NCBI GenBank assembly: GCA_002840435.1
Contig: PHAT01000003.1
Coordinates: 186,001 to 250,000 of the forward strand
Length of the DNA: 64,000 nucleotides
Direction: 5' to 3'
From: Deltaproteobacteria bacterium HGW-Deltaproteobacteria-6
Lineage (GTDB): Bacteria > Desulfobacterota > Syntrophia > Syntrophales > Smithellaceae
The notes beneath the pieces are model-generated. The model saw only the letters and a list, made by a program, of their open reading frames with translations. It ran no database searches and was not told the DNA's origin. Position numbers and translations under genes: made by a program. This document shows, piece after piece, positions 63,561-64,000 of this stretch (position 1 is the first letter of the stretch; each line of letters starts with the position of its first letter).

Positions 63561-64000
63561 GATTTATTTCCTGACAATAAGCACTCGCACTGCTCGCTTG
63601 TCTTACCAGCAACACCGGTGCCAAATTTTCAAAATAGCTTCGTAAAAATCAACGAAAAGGGAATATCACTGTTTAAAATATCGATTAAAACATCCTCTTT
63701 CAAAAAAAGTAATATTATCTATCGGAAATAACTAATAGAAAATAGAGCTATCCTCAGTCATTGCAGAATTATAATAGTTGCATGGCCTGTCATATATTTT
63801 ACCATAGCAGTTGCATCAATTATCAAAAATCGAGGCTAAAATAGTATCCCCAAGTTCATTCCGTGTTGTTTTTGACACATCTTCACGGTTCAGGGTTCAC
63901 GGTTCAATGGTTCAGCGGTTAATCGCGTTACAATGATGGACTTTGTTTCTCCTATTAACAAACGGGTGCATGGCTCCGGGTAAATTGCCATCAATGACAT
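63561..64000. other. Right-edge non-coding region
   Basis: About 440 bp, AT-rich, without a supported gene. Near 63892-63920 there are short direct repeats of GGTTCA (GGTTCAGGGTTCACGGTTCA and a fourth copy after a short gap), reminiscent of dispersed intergenic repeats. No tRNA or terminator seen. Confidence 0.45.

Noticed and set aside
63880..63960. tRNA-like GGTTCAA repeats near the right edge
   Set aside because: No acceptor or D/anticodon stems can be folded; they are simple direct repeats.

Overview
The window reads as the chromosome of an anaerobic Gram-negative bacterium, most likely a Desulfobacterota (Deltaproteobacteria) lineage near the Syntrophales. This placement is inferred from gene content: a glycyl-radical (class III) ribonucleotide reductase, an ADP-forming acyl-CoA synthetase, many acyl-CoA enzymes including 4-hydroxybutyryl-CoA dehydratase, sigma-54 regulation, an outer-membrane porin-like protein and abundant second-messenger proteins. 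No rRNA, tRNA, CRISPR array, prophage or insertion sequence was seen.

Layout. 1-9.6 kb: 3' part of an AMP-forming acyl-CoA ligase, NDH-2, a heat-shock pair (hsp20-lon), typA, a transglutaminase-like protein and a zinc alcohol dehydrogenase. 9.7-18.3 kb: a very large acidic, repeat-bearing protein with a C-terminal SUMF1/FGE-like fold, a divergent zinc-ribbon protein, and a translationally coupled pair (BrkB-cyclic-nucleotide-binding fusion plus 7TM diguanylate cyclase). 18.4-27.6 kb: an AT-rich HEPN-motif gene, a patatin, a U32 protein, a DNPH1-like hydrolase, an ArsR-MBL-flavodoxin/ferredoxin operon, an alpha/beta hydrolase and a hemolysin III protein. 27.8-36.9 kb: an orphan peptide-binding lipoprotein, a LexA-like SOS cassette with a small membrane protein and AlkD-like protein, a PilZ protein, a Pif1-WYL helicase, galE, gldA and a lone Cache protein.

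37.1-49.4 kb is the most coherent system: a 4-hydroxybutyrate catabolic regulon. It holds a sigma-54 activator, an SDR gene broken by one in-frame amber codon, a thiolase, a large acyl-CoA dehydrogenase, 4-hydroxybutyryl-CoA dehydratase (all four cluster ligands present at the reference positions), a CoA-transferase and, convergently, an MFS carrier. Both the operon and the carrier have a -24/-12 promoter preceded by a pair of the same 13-bp dyads, centred about 114 and 113 bp upstream. This ties the carrier to the pathway. An AT-rich DUF559-like nuclease gene sits between the two units.

49.8-64 kb: deaD, ubiE/menG, a CHASE2 nucleotide cyclase, an SH3b protein and M48 lipoprotein pair, an HD-domain dNTPase-like gene immediately before nrdD, an ADP-forming acyl-CoA synthetase and a porin-like protein. 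Across the window a c-di-GMP synthase, a PilZ receptor, a cNMP-binding membrane protein and a class III cyclase suggest heavy use of nucleotide second messengers.
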